Shown: piece after piece, positions 49,104 to 61,980 of the stretch
Layout: every line of letters begins with the position of its first letter
Numbering within the stretch: position 1 is the stretch's first letter
NCBI GenBank assembly: GCA_029216955.1
Contig: JANAVB010009598.1
Span: forward strand, 28,232,706-28,296,705
DNA from: Iris pallida
Taxonomy: Eukaryota > Streptophyta > Magnoliopsida > Asparagales > Iridaceae
Reading direction: 5' to 3'
Length of the DNA stretch: 64,000 nt
The notes under the pieces: model-generated
Database searches by the model: none
Seen by the model: the letters and a program-made list of their open reading frames with translations, nothing else
Told to the model about the DNA's origin: nothing
Program-made: the position numbers and the translations under genes

Positions 49104-52100
49104 CATTGGCGGAGGGAGAAGGGGGCCAGCGGGGTCATGTGACCCCGCTGAAAAAAAATTAAGGATTTTTTTATGTTAGCACTCAGCACAGTTGAAGGGT
49201 GTGGGCCAGCAAGTATTGAGCCAAAAAACAAAGAAGAAGCATCAGCGGGTGCTTCATTTGTGTTGTGGGCCATGGGTGCTTCATGTGAGCAAAAAAGAAA
49301 GCAAGCAAACCACAACAGCTTCTTTGTCCCTCTCCATTCTCTTAGGTCTTAGCGGCGTTGTTCAAAAAAAAAAAAATCAACAACCGGTCTTCCGCAGCTT
49401 CTTTGTCCCTTCTCCTCTCTCTTCCGTGGTGGCTCTTCCAGCTCTATCGGTGGCTCCCTTTCTCTTAGTTTCAGGTAATATATTTAATTAGTTTATGCCC
49501 TAATTTTTTTAAATATTTTTTAATTAATTTATATCCTAAATTAGATGTTTCTTATTTGATTCATGTCATAAATTAGATGGTTCCTAATTCATTCATGTCC
49601 TAAATTAGATGGCTCAACTGATTCATGCCCTAACTGATTTTGCCTAAAACTTCATTTTCTCTTACATGGAATAAAATTGATTCATTATTCATGCCTCATT
49701 GATTTTGTTCTATTTGTTTAAATTTATTGAGTCTATTTTACTATATTTAAACAGAATGGAAAAGTATCTTCTAAAAAGATCGAGAGCTCAAGAAGGTTCT
49801 TCTTCTGATCCCAATGTTCAATATATTAAGAATTCAAGGTCTAATGATGTGCAACCTCAAGTACAACAAGTTCAAACACAAGGCCACACAGTTAATTTAG
49901 ATAAGCTTCCATCGGATCCTGCATTTAGAAAAAATATTTATGAGTATTGTGATCCTAAAGTGATAGAGATTGTTCGTCGAGCATACCTTCAAAAGGGACC
50001 ATGTCAACCTAGAAATCACGAATTTCCTCATAGAACATTTTCTGGTACTAAAAGGAGATTCAATCCTCTATGGTTTACTGAATTTTAGAGTTGGTTGGAG
50101 TACAGTATAGAAAAGAATGCTGCATTTTGTTTATGTTGTTATTTGTTTAAACCGATGCAAGGAGCCCAGGCAGGTGGTGATTCGTTTGTTGGCGAGGGGT
50201 TTACAAATTAGAAAAAAAAAAGGTTGAAGGAGCATGTTGGAGGTCATTTGAGTACTCACAATAAATGTGTGAAAGCTTGTGATGATTTAATGAACCAAAA
50301 GCAGCACATAGAAGTGTGTTTGTCCAATCAATTAGATCAAGCCAAAATAGATTATCGTACTCGTTTGACTGCAACTTTTGATTGCCTTAAATATCTTTTA
50401 CGCCAAGGATTGGCTTTCCGTGGACATGATGAAACTGAAAGATCTTCAAATCGGGGCAACTTTCTTGAACTTCTTCACTTTCTTGCAGAACACAATGACA
50501 ATGTCGACCGAGTTGTCTTTGAAAATGCTCCCGACAACCATAGAATGAGTTCTCCTGAAATTCAAAAAGAAATTATCAATACGGCTTCATTTATGACCAC
50601 GAAGGCTATTCTCCAAGAGATTGGACATGATTTTTTCTCAAATTTAGTTGATGAATCACGGGATATCTCAGTCAAAGAACAAATGGCGGTGGCTTTACGT
50701 TATATGGACAGACATGGTTGTGTGGTTGAATGCTTTATTGGCATTGTACATGTTAGGGAGACTTCTGCATTGACACTAAAGACAACCATTGATTCCTTTT
50801 TTTTCCAAGTATGGCTTGAGTATAGCAAGTCTAAGAGGACAAGGCTATGATGGTGCTGGCAATATGCGTGAGGAGTTCAATGGTCTGAAAAGCTTGATTT
50901 TGAGGGAGAACAATTCTGTTTTCTATATCCATTGCTTTGCTCATCAACTGCAATTGACACTTGTAGCCGTTTCAAAAAAATATAAGAGATTGCCTCATTC
51001 TTTAATCAAGTTGCAATTTTGTCAAATATTGTTGGAGCCTCGTACAAACGTCGAGATATTCTTCGGAAGAAACAGTTTGAAAATATTATTGAAGAAATTT
51101 ATAGTAGTGAAAGAGAGACGGAGAGAGGTTTGAATCAAGAATCAACATTAAAACAGGTCGGTGACACACGTTGGGGTTCACACTATGGTACACTTTTTAG
51201 TTGGTTGACTTGTTTTCCTCGGTTATAGACGTGCTTGAGGTTATTGAAGAAGATGGTTCAGATGATAACCATAGAGGTGAAGCAACTGATTTGTTGGATG
51301 TTATACAATGTTTTGAGTTTGCCTTCAAATTACTCTTGATGAAAGAAATTTTGGGAATTACAAATGACTTGTCCCAAGCGTTACAGAAAAAAGATCAAAA
51401 TATTGTCAATACCATGTCACAAGTTAAAGCGGCCAAGCGACGACTACAAAGGATGAGAGATGACGGATGGGATCAATTGTTGGGGGTTGTGTCTTCTTTT
51501 TGTAATAAGCATGAGATTGAAATTCCAAATATGGAAGGCTTGTTAGTACTTCGGGGAAGATCACGTCGTAATATTGAAGAGATGACAAACCTCCATTTCT
51601 ACCGTGTTGAGTTGTTCTATACGGTGATAGATTTACAACTTCAAGAGTTGAATAATCGCTTTTCTGAGGTGAGTACAGAGTTGCTTTTGTGTATGGCATG
51701 TCTTGATCTATATGATTCATTTAGGGCTTTTGATAAGGAAAAGTTGCTTCAATTTGCTAAGTTCTATCCGTCTGATTTTTCACCAATGGAGTTTAGGGCA
51801 CTTGGTGATCAACTTGAAAACTTTATAGAGGATGTTCGTTATGATGAAGACTTCTTCGATTTGAAGGGAATTGGTGAGCTTGCTAAAAAATTAGTTGACC
51901 GAAGGAAGAACGAATTATATCCATTGGTGTACTTGCTTTTAAAGTTGGCTCTATTCTTGCCCGTTGCAACGGCAACTGTTGAAAGAGCATTTTCGGCGAT
52001 GAAGGTTATCAAGAGTACACTTCGTAACCGAATGGGAGATGAATTTATGAATGATTGTTTGGTGACATACATTGAGCAAGATATTTTCGTAAAAGTTGAA

Positions 52101-52340
52101 ACGGAGGACATCTTGCAACATTTTCAAAATATGAAGCCTCGTAGGGGATTATTGTAAACAATTATTGTCGGTTATGGCTTATGATAGAATGCAACTATTT
52201 TAATGTGTCTTTGTGATCGAAATATTTTGCAACTAATTTCTGCTATTAGTTTTCTTTGCATTTATATATATATATTTTTGGATTAAAAATTTACTATTCG
52301 ATTTTGACCCTGCTGTACCTAAATCCTGGCTACGCCACTG
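49104..52340 (+). mobile_element. hAT-superfamily DNA transposon
   Basis: A 3,237-bp element with an 8-bp duplication GTTACTGG at 49096-49103 and 52341-52348, the hAT length. The imperfect inverted ends are CATTGGCGGAGGGAG on the left and, as reverse complement, CAGTGGCGTAGCCAG on the right (11 of 15 match). It encodes one transposase gene of the TTF-zinc-finger (ZMYM-like) type, broken here. It inserted 55 bp to the right of LTR-1's target duplication. Confidence 0.95.
49756..52157 (+). pseudogene. hAT transposase, TTF/ZMYM type, disrupted
   Basis: Starts MEKYLLKRSRAQEG. Order: a linker, a TTF-type zinc finger part (FCLCCYLFK), a DUF4371-like region (FDCLKYLLRQGLAFRGHDE, FSNLVDESRDISVKEQMAVA), a middle with GQGYDGAGNM and IHCFAHQLQL, KQVGDTRWGSHYGTL, and a C-terminal hAT dimerisation region (TVERAFSAMKVIKSTLRNRM). 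Stops at 50086 (TAG) and about 50209 (TAG), plus frame changes near the T-run at 50800, the A-run at about 50980 and near 51215, break it. The frame from 51201 is intact for 318 codons. Transposase would cut and reinsert the element. Confidence 0.92.
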
Positions 52341-52348
52341 GTTACTGG

Positions 52349-53006
52349 TGGGTCAAATTTTAATGTGTTTAAAGTCTACTTTGAAAGTACTATTATTGTT
52401 TGTCTTGATGATACAAACACGCTATTATCCTCATATTTTTATATTGAAGTCGTTTGCACGAGATATAACCATTTTGGTCAAAAACGATCTTGTTATCACT
52501 AATTAATTTTATTTATTTCTAACAATCTCTATGGCTGACAAATTAACTCAAAATTTTTGGAAATTTGTGAGAAGATAGACTATCAAATTTAGTTTCTAGA
52601 AAAAATTTATAAACCGGGATTTATGTTATGTTTCTAGGGTTTATAAGTTATTTATCTAACCAAAGCCAATTTTGGACCTATTCTAATGTAAAAAATCATA
52701 ACAAATTGGAAACAATTTCTAATATCTTAACATTTTAGATTTAGGTGCCTGGCATATTAGGATAATTTTCTGATAAATTTATAGAGCAAAATCAGTTAAA
52801 GGAAGAGAATTATGATAGTTTCAATTTGACTAAAATTTGGTTAAAAATTAATAGTGAAGTTATGAGTTCGTATAAGAGAATTGTTATAATTGCTAAAAAA
52901 TGGGGCTATTTTCTAGGACGAATTTTGGACGAAAAAGAGACTGGTTGCTTAGCTTCTAGGAAGAAAAAGGGAAGAGGATCACTATGTTTTTTCTTTAAAA
53001 ATGGTG
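52349..53006. other. Gene-free AT-rich segment
   Basis: Continues the sequence that lay left of the hAT element. I see no motif, repeat or coding signal that I can name. Confidence 0.6.
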
Positions 53007-53021
53007 TATATATATATATCT

Positions 53022-53105
<84 letters not shown>
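53007..53105. repeat. (TA)n microsatellite
   Basis: Nearly pure TA repeat of about 80-100 bases, directly abutting the GC-rich island. Confidence 0.97.
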
Positions 53106-53107
<2 letters not shown>

Positions 53108-54199
53108 TTCAAAATGGAGCTGCCTCCCCCTCTCGATCTAGGCGATCGCGGGGCGCCCTGCCTCTCGTGACGACTGCCCTCCCCGGCAGCAGTCCCCGCG
53201 GCTCCCGGCCCTCCCTTCCGGCCCTCCGACGGCCCCCTTCCCTTCCACGGTCTTCCTCCCCCTACCCTCCTTCCTTGTTCATGGCGTTAGCTTCGTCGTC
53301 GTCCTCCCGCGGTTGGCTAGCCCGTGGCCGCCAGACATTTTGGCTCTGGTTGGCCCCCCATCTTCCGCTCCCCCGCCTCCCCTCCCCCCCTCCCGCCTGA
53401 GGTGTCTCCTCCGATAGCCCCTTAGCTGGCCCCATCGCCGTCCCTCCTCCCCCCTCCTCGCCTCGGTTTGCTTCCTCACGGCGACAACTGTCAGTTCCCT
53501 CCCCCAGAGACCCTTATGACTGGTCCGTCCTTGGTTTGCCGTCCTCCCTTGCCGGTCTGGACTCGGCTGTCCCCGGCGCTGTGGATGCCGTCGTTCTCTA
53601 GACATCTATGTGAGGTTTAGGTAGTCAGCCCTAGGAGGCAGACCAGCCCCCCTCGGGGCTCGGGCCTGCTGTTGACATGGTCTCCGTCATGTCTCGCTTC
53701 TCGAGGCAGTTCGCTGACGTCTTTGACCTGGTATCAATTTTGAACCCGGGCTCCCTTGTGCTGACTCTGTCGGATAGCAAGGTGCCCTCTCACTGGCGCA
53801 TAATCCCCCTGGCCATGCTCGGTGGTGCCATCTCGGGAGGCCTCTCTAGAGCTCCGGACTCCGTGCCTCCAGTTGGTGGCGCACATCCCATCCTCCCCCT
53901 TGGGGGTGCCTTCTAGTGCGCACCTCAGCCTTCGATCGTTATCCCTGGGCCCCCTCCCTCCTCCGTGGGCCCCTCAGCGGGCCCAGTTACGCAAGTGATT
54001 ATCGTGCGCAGGTTTTTGCCTGCTGTTGGCGCCCTCTCGGTTGCGCGGGACGGTTCAACGCTTGGTAACACGTCATCCTGATTTAACCCCCTCTCAGCTG
54101 CGCATTTTCCTCCCATTCAGGTGCTCTCTAATGATCTTTTGGCGCTGGCACCGTTGCTCCTGTATCAGGATCGCTTAGGGAATTGCCCTTCGGACCCTC
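53106..54199. other. GC-rich island of unknown identity
   Basis: A 1.1-kb block, much richer in G and C than everything around it, between a TA microsatellite and LTR-2. It is cut sharply by LTR-2 at 54200. It contains open frames of about 80-110 codons on both strands; one (53677-53916) has a less biased composition with SRFSRQFADVFDLVSILNPG. The Pro/Ser/Arg frames look compositional. I do not recognise a family. A fragment of a host gene or of a LINE ORF1 is possible but unsupported. Confidence 0.4.
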
Positions 54200-56548
54200 T
54201 GTAAACCCCGTAAAATTCACTATGATTTTTTTAGTTTATTTTGATAATTATTTTATGTTGCTATTCATACGTCTAGAGCGAATCCGTATATACGAAGTAT
54301 TTAAAATTTTTTTACAAAAGTTTTAATTATAAATATTTTTATAGGAAATAACTATTGTGGATCAATATCGTAGTAGGTAAATATTTTTATATGCCATAGA
54401 TTCTTCAAACTTGAATTTATTTTACTACTGCGTAAAAACTATTTTTACTTGTTATAAAAGTATTTATGATAAGTTAGAAAATAATATTTTTATAAATAAT
54501 ATGTTCTATTCGCATGCGAGGTACACGAAGTTAAATTCATGTATATTTTGATTTTTAAAAACTAATTGTAATTTATTTTATTTGTTTGCAAAGAGATCTT
54601 TCAACTATTTAAGTATTTATTACCATGAATTTTGAAATTAATTATTATTGTATTTTTACTATTTATGAAAAGATAATTGAAAATTTGTTAGATTTAATTA
54701 TTTAATTGTCATGATAATTTAAATTGGAAAATATATTTTTCTAATTTTGATTTAAATAGTTTAAAATAAAGATAAAGAATATCTAGTTTTTTTTATGGAT
54801 TGGTTGAATTGGTTTTAAAAACGGTTAAATTAATTGTAAATTATCTAGCGGGGTTTAAACAATCATAATCCTTATTCAAACCAAGATTTTTATCCTATTT
54901 ATATGTTAGCTTGCCATTTTTTTCTTCACATAAATTTCTCTCCAAATTTTCTCCACCTACAAATATGTATGTGCATCGTGTCCGTGCACACCAAGCCATA
55001 TCCAGTCACTTCTTCTATTTTCACCCAAATTGATTAATGTTCTCATTAAAGAAATTCTCTTTTCCCTTCCATCTATTTTCTCTTATTATAAATTCTTACT
55101 ATCTTTTTACCGATCAACCAAGTCCGTCTATCCTAGTAGTCCTTAAATTTCAAGGACAAAATTTTTCTATGGTAGGTAGATTTGTAACTCCTCTTCCCGA
55201 ATTTTTTAAAATTATTTCTATATATTTTAATTATTGTGTTTTAAAGTAATTTTTGTCAAAATTTTGTAAAAGATATTTTGTTATTATTTTATTATCAAAA
55301 CCTAGTTTTAAGTTAATGGTTTGAAATAACATTTTATAAAAAAATTATTCTCGAATTTTGTTCTTTGAAATATAAAATTTGTTGTTATTATTTTTGGTCT
55401 TCAAAAAATTGGTTTTAAAAAAATTTAGCGATAAAAGATTTTGTCCATTTATTTTTAAATAAAGATATGGATTTATAAAAGTAAATATTATAATATTTGA
55501 TGACATCGAGTATTATTTTGATATGATAATCATTTATTTTATTATATTTGAATTTATTTAAATTCTCTTGGTGGTTATAAACTATACTTTAAATTATGTT
55601 GATAATTTAAATATTGTTTAAAATACTTATGATGACTAATTGTTGCATTACGATTTGTCTAATCAAGATTTAAAATATTATTTGATTTAAAGATTTATCT
55701 TTTATATGATTTAAATTATTTTGATAAATATTAAATATTATTTTAAATTTATTATGTTGAGTTTGATTTGGATTTAAAATTATTATGGTGATCATTTAAA
55801 GGATTGCAACCAAATTGATTTATTTTTAATAATTTATTTGATTTAAATTTTTGGAAAGATTTATCCATTAGAAATTCTTATCCTATTGAATCATATCTAG
55901 CATTAATTAGATCGTTTCTTATTTAAACCAATCATATTCCTATCCAAATTAGTTGGTAATGCTAATCATCCGTATTGATTTAATTCTAATCCTATCATAA
56001 TTAGCTAATTGCTAGCCATTATATATATCTATCGAATCTATGAATAAAATCATCTTTCAAACCATCCTTGTCAAATTTTCTCTCTTTTTTTGTCATAATT
56101 AAGCCCAAAATTCGTCATAAATTCAGCCTCAATTTTCAAAGGTTGTAGCAACTTCGAATGACCATAACTCCAAACTTCGGACTTTGTTTGACCTCCAATT
56201 TTTTTTGTTGGAATCGTATTGTTGTATTTTTTCCGAATATAAATTTTATTTTTATAAATTTTGAACTAATTTTCTGGAAAATTTGTGGAGTGCCAGTTGT
56301 CCGAAATCTGACACGTTTTAGTGTTTTCGAGATTCTGGGAGAACCAAGAATCAGAATCACGAACCGTTTGACATTTCGAAATGATGACAGAAAAATACAC
56401 ATCACATATTTTTCCTAGAAAATTTCCAGAATATTTTATATTTGGTTTTTATTTTAGAAGTTTGTCACATTGTCTGAGTTCATCTTGTGTAACCTTGTGA
56501 CTATTCTGTACCCAACTGAATTATCGGTTTCACCAGCATAGACCTCAG

Positions 56549-58280
56549 GCAAGATACCTTGTCATTTGCTATTTATTTATTGTAGCTCATATTTCATGTA
56601 TTTACTTATTATTTACTTTCTGCAAAATAAACTGTGATATATAGCATAATTTGATAGCATCTTACTGTTCAGTTCTATTTCCTGCTATGTACTATTTTTT
56701 TTACATATTGAACTTAGATTTAAGGGACCACCCTTTGTGTGTTGCATTCATAGGCCTTGACACATTTGTACCACGTTGTTATGAGTCGCATATAGAACTC
56801 GGACATGCGTGATTGGCTGGCCACCAGTACGTATAAGCCGTGCGATAGGATTAGCCGCTAATAGTGTTTGCATGATTAGTTTAACTTAGCGGTTAATAGA
56901 GGTTCTGTGTTGTGGATACGACATAGTAGGCATTGGACGGAGAGGACAATCCTTAGCGTATGGGCTACTATACACTTCCCTTTTGTGATCCGGATGCTCC
57001 GCTGGAGATACGGTTTGAGATGACCCTTATTTTACTGACGACCACTGACGTTCTTCGTAACATCATGCTCTTACTGATTGGGCTTCTGGTGCCCCAAGGA
57101 GACCATACCGATCCCATTTTTTAGGGCCCATACGTTGGAGGATGTTCTTAAAACTGCATACACTTAGACTGGTTAGGCTACCTTATCCATTAGGTACGAG
57201 TACTCATGGTTTGGGTACTTGTATCTGATCGTGGCTTGGAACAATTACTTATCGCGGACTAATTTGCCATATCTTATCCTTGTTTGGTTGTAGGTGTGGC
57301 TTACTACTCCGATGAGAAGGTACTGAACCCTGTTGTGGTCCGAATACCATATTGGATTCGTGATTTGGAAAGATACTTCATCGTAGTTTAGTATGCCATC
57401 TCCTGTCCTTGTTTGGTTGGGGAGGATGGTGCGATAATTCAAGGATGGAGTGTTGGACCATGTTATGATCTGATTGACTTATTATTGAGCAGTATTTATT
57501 CAGTTTATATGGCATGATATTATGTATCTATTACGTCCCTGTGAGGACCTGGATATATCTCCATGTGTGTGTTCTTGTCTTCCGCAGGTATTGTAGCCGA
57601 GATCGTGATCTTCTCCATCCCTTCGAAGATGATGTGTCTTGGGTCTTTCTTGCTACCTTCGCTAAATTATTTCATATGTCTTGTACTTCTTTTCTTTTAA
57701 ATAGTTTGTAGTGGATTTGTCTCCGCCCAACATATTGTATAAAGACAAATCATGGTTATTATATATCTTTATTTTTTTATTTTGTGGATGAGATTAGTAG
57801 CTGTAGTTTTACTACATTTACAGCTTACGTATATTTATTATACGACTGGCATATCTACGTTACATCATGTATTCATATGCTTTCATCATTCATGTGCACA
57901 CATTTATGAGCCCCCATGTGATGATCATGTACAATACCATAACTTGTCTAGATCCTTGTGTATTGATTGGGGTACGGGGGAGTATAAATGGTCATGTGAA
58001 CAATTCCAAAGTAGTGTAATCTTGTGCAAACTCTTTAGTGTAATCATGTGCAAATTTAAGCCGTTCACATGTCTATCTTGTACTCTACATCACTAGGCAC
58101 TGATAGTTCTTTACTTATAGTAGATATTTCATTACAGTCATCTTTTTTACTTTATATATATTCTTCAGCATTTCATGTATCTTACTCTATAGTATGCTTA
58201 CATTTTCTGTCATAATATGAACTGCGTGAGAAGTATTGTGCTCGTTCCTGTCCTGACTGGACCTGTTGAAAATATTACAG
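56549..58280 (+). other. Intron-like segment in LTR-2
   Basis: Begins GCAAGATAC after CAG and ends TTACAG, with CCTGACTGGACCTGTTGAAA before the end. It is 1.7 kb, longer than in the other copies because it contains duplication unit one. The sequence after it is open for 24 codons to TAG at 58355 and encodes CLEHTCPTCLG and IATFVPDT. Confidence 0.35.
56584..57861 (+). repeat. LTR-2 internal duplication, first unit
   Basis: 1,278 bp, starting AGCTCATATTTCATG and ending CTACGTT. Matches 58731-60011. Confidence 0.88.
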
Positions 58281-58730
58281 ATGGTTGCCTTGAGCATACT
58301 TGCCCTACTTGTTTGGGATCCGAAGACGGTATAGCTACCTTTGTCCCCGACACTTAGGAGTGATCGGGAGATTAGTTTAGTAGACTTGCATTAGACTTTC
58401 ATTTGAACTTGTATTGTAATGAGTTGAGATCTCGACTTTATTTTGAGATTGTTTGAGATATTACTATTTTAGTAGTTTATATCAGTTGTTGGAGTTTGGA
58501 GTTGGTATAGCTTTGTGATTCTGTGTTATCTTATCATGCTTAGACTGTGATTGAGTATTATCATATCTTATACTTGTCCTTCATTCGGAGTTAAGTTTTG
58601 ACAAGTACATTCTATGATTGCGTGAGTTGTTGTTTAGATAGTAACCTTGTACAGCGTTCTACCGCCGATTCTGTGGCGTAGGCTGGGCACTGTTACGCAC
58701 TGTGCCCTTACACATGGTGCGGGTCGTAAC

Positions 58731-60011
58731 AGCTCATATTTCATGCATTTACTTATTATTTACATTCTGCAAAATAAACTATAATACATGGCATAATTTG
58801 ATAGAACCTTACTTTTCAGTTCTATTTCCTGCTATGTACAATTTTTTACACATTGAACTTAGATTTAAGGGACCACCCTTTGTGTGTTGCATTCATATGC
58901 CTTGATACATTTGTACCACATTGTTACGAGTCGCATATAGAATTCGGACATACGTGACTGGCTGGCCACCAATACGTATAAGCCGTGCGATAGGGTTAAC
59001 CGCTAATAGTGTTTGCATGATTAGTTTGACTTAGCGGTTAATAGAGGTTCTGTGTTATGGATACGACATAGTAGGCATTGGGCGGGAAGGACAATCCTTA
59101 GCGTATGGGCTACTATATACTTCCCTTTTGTGATCCGGATGCTCCGCTGGAGATACGGTGTGAGATGACCCTTATTTTACTGACGGCCACTGACGTTCTT
59201 CGTAACATCATACTCTTACTGATTGGGCCTCTAGTTCTCCCAGGGGGGACCATGTCGATCCCATTTTAGCCAGGGCCCATGCGTTGGAGGATGTTCTTAT
59301 AACTGCATACACTTTGACTGGTTAGGCTAACTTATCAGTTAGGTATGAGTACTCTTGGTTTGGGTACTTGTATCTGACCGTGGCTTGGAACAGTAACTTG
59401 TCGCGGACTAGTTTGCCACATCTTGTCCTTGTTTGGTTGTAGGTGTGGCTCACTACTCCGATGAGAAGGTACTGAACCCTGTTGTGGTCCGGATACCATA
59501 TTGGATTCATGACTTGGAAAGATACTTCGTCGTGGGTTAGTGTGCTATCTCTTGTCCTTATTTGGTTGGGAGGATGGTGCGCTAATTCAAGGATGGAGTG
59601 TTGGACCATGTTATGATCTGATTGACTTATTATTGAGCAGTATTTATTCAGTTTATATGGCATGATATTATGTATCTTGTTACGTCCCTCTGAGGACCTG
59701 GTTATCTCTCTAAGTGTGTATTTTTGTCTTCCGTAGGTATTCTAGCCGAGATCGTGATCTTTTCTATCCCTTCGAAGATGATGTGTCTTGGGTCTTTCTT
59801 GCTACCTTCGCTAAATTATTTCATATGTCTTGTACTTCTTTTTTTTTAAATAGTTGGTAGGGGATTTGTCTCCGCCCAACATATTGTATAAAGACAAATC
59901 ATGGTTATTATATATCTTTATTTCTTTTATTTTGTGGATGAGATTAGTAGCTGTGGTTTTACTACATTTACAGCTTACGTATATTTATTATACGGCTGGC
60001 ATGTCTACGTT
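58731..60011 (+). repeat. LTR-2 internal duplication, second unit
   Basis: 1,281 bp, directly after the GGGTCGTAAC terminus-like block, followed by a unique 35-bp end that completes the unit. Differences from the first unit are scattered substitutions and a few small indels. Confidence 0.88.
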
Positions 60012-60067
60012 TCTAGTCCTACGTATTTTGGGACTGGGGCGTTACACCCTCCACCTCAGTCGGCACT

Positions 60068-60748
60068 TGTAGAAGCATAAAAATGAAGGACTATGCGCCC
60101 ACATGGAAAGAGCTATTATGTACCCACATGATAAAGGGGGCTATGCGCCTACGGAAAACTGCTTCATATACTAAATCATGCGCCCATGTATGGGCGCATA
60201 GTCTGCTCCCAGCACAATACGCCCAAGGCATAAACGACCCTATGACCCGGTCAACATCCACGTTCAATCATGGGCCGAGACATGTAGCCACGTCAGTCTC
60301 CACGAACAGTCGTGTATCGAAGCATGCGACCACGATCTACCCACGATCATGTAATCTTTATGCGCCTACGTCCTATGCACCCACAGGGAGTTCAGTGTAT
60401 TCTCTACCTGTGTGCGCATAACAGTCATTTCAGTGCAAAATGACTATAAATAGAGGACATATGCCTCTTCAAATGGACAGAACAGAGAGCATTTCAGAGA
60501 CAAATTGCTGCCCTTCTTGCCAGTGAGCCGAGAGTTAGCAATTTTCTTAGGTTTTTCTCACTTTTGTAAATCGGATTATCAACGGAGTAAAGGAGCAATT
60601 GTCGCTCGATTTCCATCATCCCATTTTCCCAGAATTCTTTTTGTACTCGAAGATTATCAGTGCAGAATCTCTCAGGTGTACTCGATTTGTAGTGCCTTGC
60701 GCTAATAAGAACAGACAGTGATTTTTTTCTTTTTTGTAAGTGTCTACA
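60068..60748 (+). repeat. Element D 5' LTR
   Basis: 681 bp, TGTAGAAGC to TGTCTACA. The words ATGCGCCCAC, TGGGCGCATA and variants recur through the left half. A TATA box is at 60445-60452. The right end is placed by the primer site; the partner LTR is not in the window. Confidence 0.85.
60445..60452 (+). promoter_or_regulatory. TATA box of D LTR
   Basis: ACTATAAATAGAGG, about 300 bases before the LTR end, like the boxes in A and B. Confidence 0.65.
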
Positions 60749-60751
60749 AAA

Positions 60752-61980
60752 ATGGCGACTCTACTAGGGACTACCTTTTCATCTGACGAGAAGGTGGTGA
60801 CGCAATTCGATACAGCTAAGATGGGGAGCACTCAGAAGATGCTTATCATAAAGTTCGATCAGCAAGCGTTCGAAGAAGTGCTCTCGAGGGATGACTCTAC
60901 TCCCTCAAAATTAGTGAAGCCGAACAAGTCTCGCAAGACTTGGCTTCCGAAGGCTCGTATCGCATATCCTACCAGTGCTGTAGAAGATGTACAACCGAAG
61001 AACTCTGTCATGTGGGCGCATAGGCCTTCCACGTGGGCGCATGAAGCTCCCCTGTGGGCGCATAGCTCTGCCACAGAGGCTCCTGATACGAAGAAGGCGC
61101 ATGCTGTTTAAGGCTCTACTAGCCCGACGACTCCTCTCATGAACAACCAACGTCAGAGTTTTCAACGTTCAAGACTCGGCAAAGAAAAATACTACCATGC
61201 CAAGAATCGAAGTGCTCGATACTCTGGACAAACTTAGCGAAGCTTGCAAATGAAGAAGACAAAACTAGGGAAAAACTTGATGTTTTCCAAAGTACACGAC
61301 CAGTGCCATACGCCCAAAGGAGCATGTGTGCGCATGATTTTGGTCAGAAGGCTTATGTCTTCCATCGACTTTCTGCACCCATGTGCCCAGGCTCTGCTGA
61401 CCCCTTCTATGCGCCCACAACTAGGAAGGCCAAGCGTGCTGCCAGATTTCTTAGGAAGCATGTGCCCAAAGGCATGCCCCAGGGCCTATGCGCTTACAGC
61501 AAAAAGACAGACCCCAACGCGTATAGCACGGGGCTGTCTTCAAGGTTATCACGGAACTTAGGTGTGGGGGTTGCCCCTGCACACGAACTAAGTCCGAATG
61601 TGCATGCAACTTCCCTTACAAACCCATATGCAAAGCTTGGCAATGCATGTGAAATGGGTTCTAAGGCAAAGCTCCCTCCTGCCGATTTACGGGACATGAT
61701 AACTCACAAGCGTAAAACGAGGGAGATCATTACTATTCATGAGGTGCCTTTATCGGAGCACCCGTGCACTAGTATTGTCATCAACTGTTGTTGCTCCAAA
61801 ACAATAAAAGTGTCTCCAAGGCAGTCCGTATTTCGACGACTGCAACGTTCTGATGATGAAACGCCACTATGTGTTTCATCTAACATGGCTTCGTGGGGCC
61901 CTCCCTATAGAAGCCCCAATCAAAGAAGGTGGATCACTAATCCAACCTTTTCTTCCAGTTCTACGAACAGAAAAGGATGA
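60752..61980 (+). pseudogene. Element D ORF1
   Basis: The ATG overlaps the primer site (60753-60772) and gives MATLLGTTFSSDEKV, then KFDQQAFEEVLS, the same conserved start as in A and B. A repeat part follows in which WAHRPS, WAHEAP and WAHSS come from GTGGGCGCAT words. The first frame ends at 61111. After a frame change, 61303-61980 carries the conserved VFHRLS and TRKAKRAAR segment, PADLRDMITHKRKTRE, the SIVINCCCSK box and QSVFRRLQ. Function unknown. This copy shows the C-terminal box most completely of the three. Confidence 0.65.

Larger units (their letters stand above)
54200..60046 (+). mobile_element. LTR-2: chimeric long LTR unit with internal duplication
   Basis: Starts TGTAAACCCCG and ends GGGGCGTTACA, with CCCTC at 54195-54199 and 60047-60051. 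Inside, 56584-57861 and 58731-60011 are about 95% alike by eye. Between them lies 57862-58730, which parallels the last kilobase of LTR-1 and ends with its own family terminus (GTGCGGGTCGTAAC). So either a 4.5-kb LTR gained a duplicated tail, or a 3.7-kb LTR gained a 2.15-kb insertion by recombination with a relative. No protein genes are seen; the GC-poor left part (54200-56500) is featureless. Confidence 0.75.

Noticed and set aside
53167..53605. Pro/Ser/Arg-rich frames in the GC-rich island
   Set aside because: Open on both strands because of base composition; no recognisable domain.
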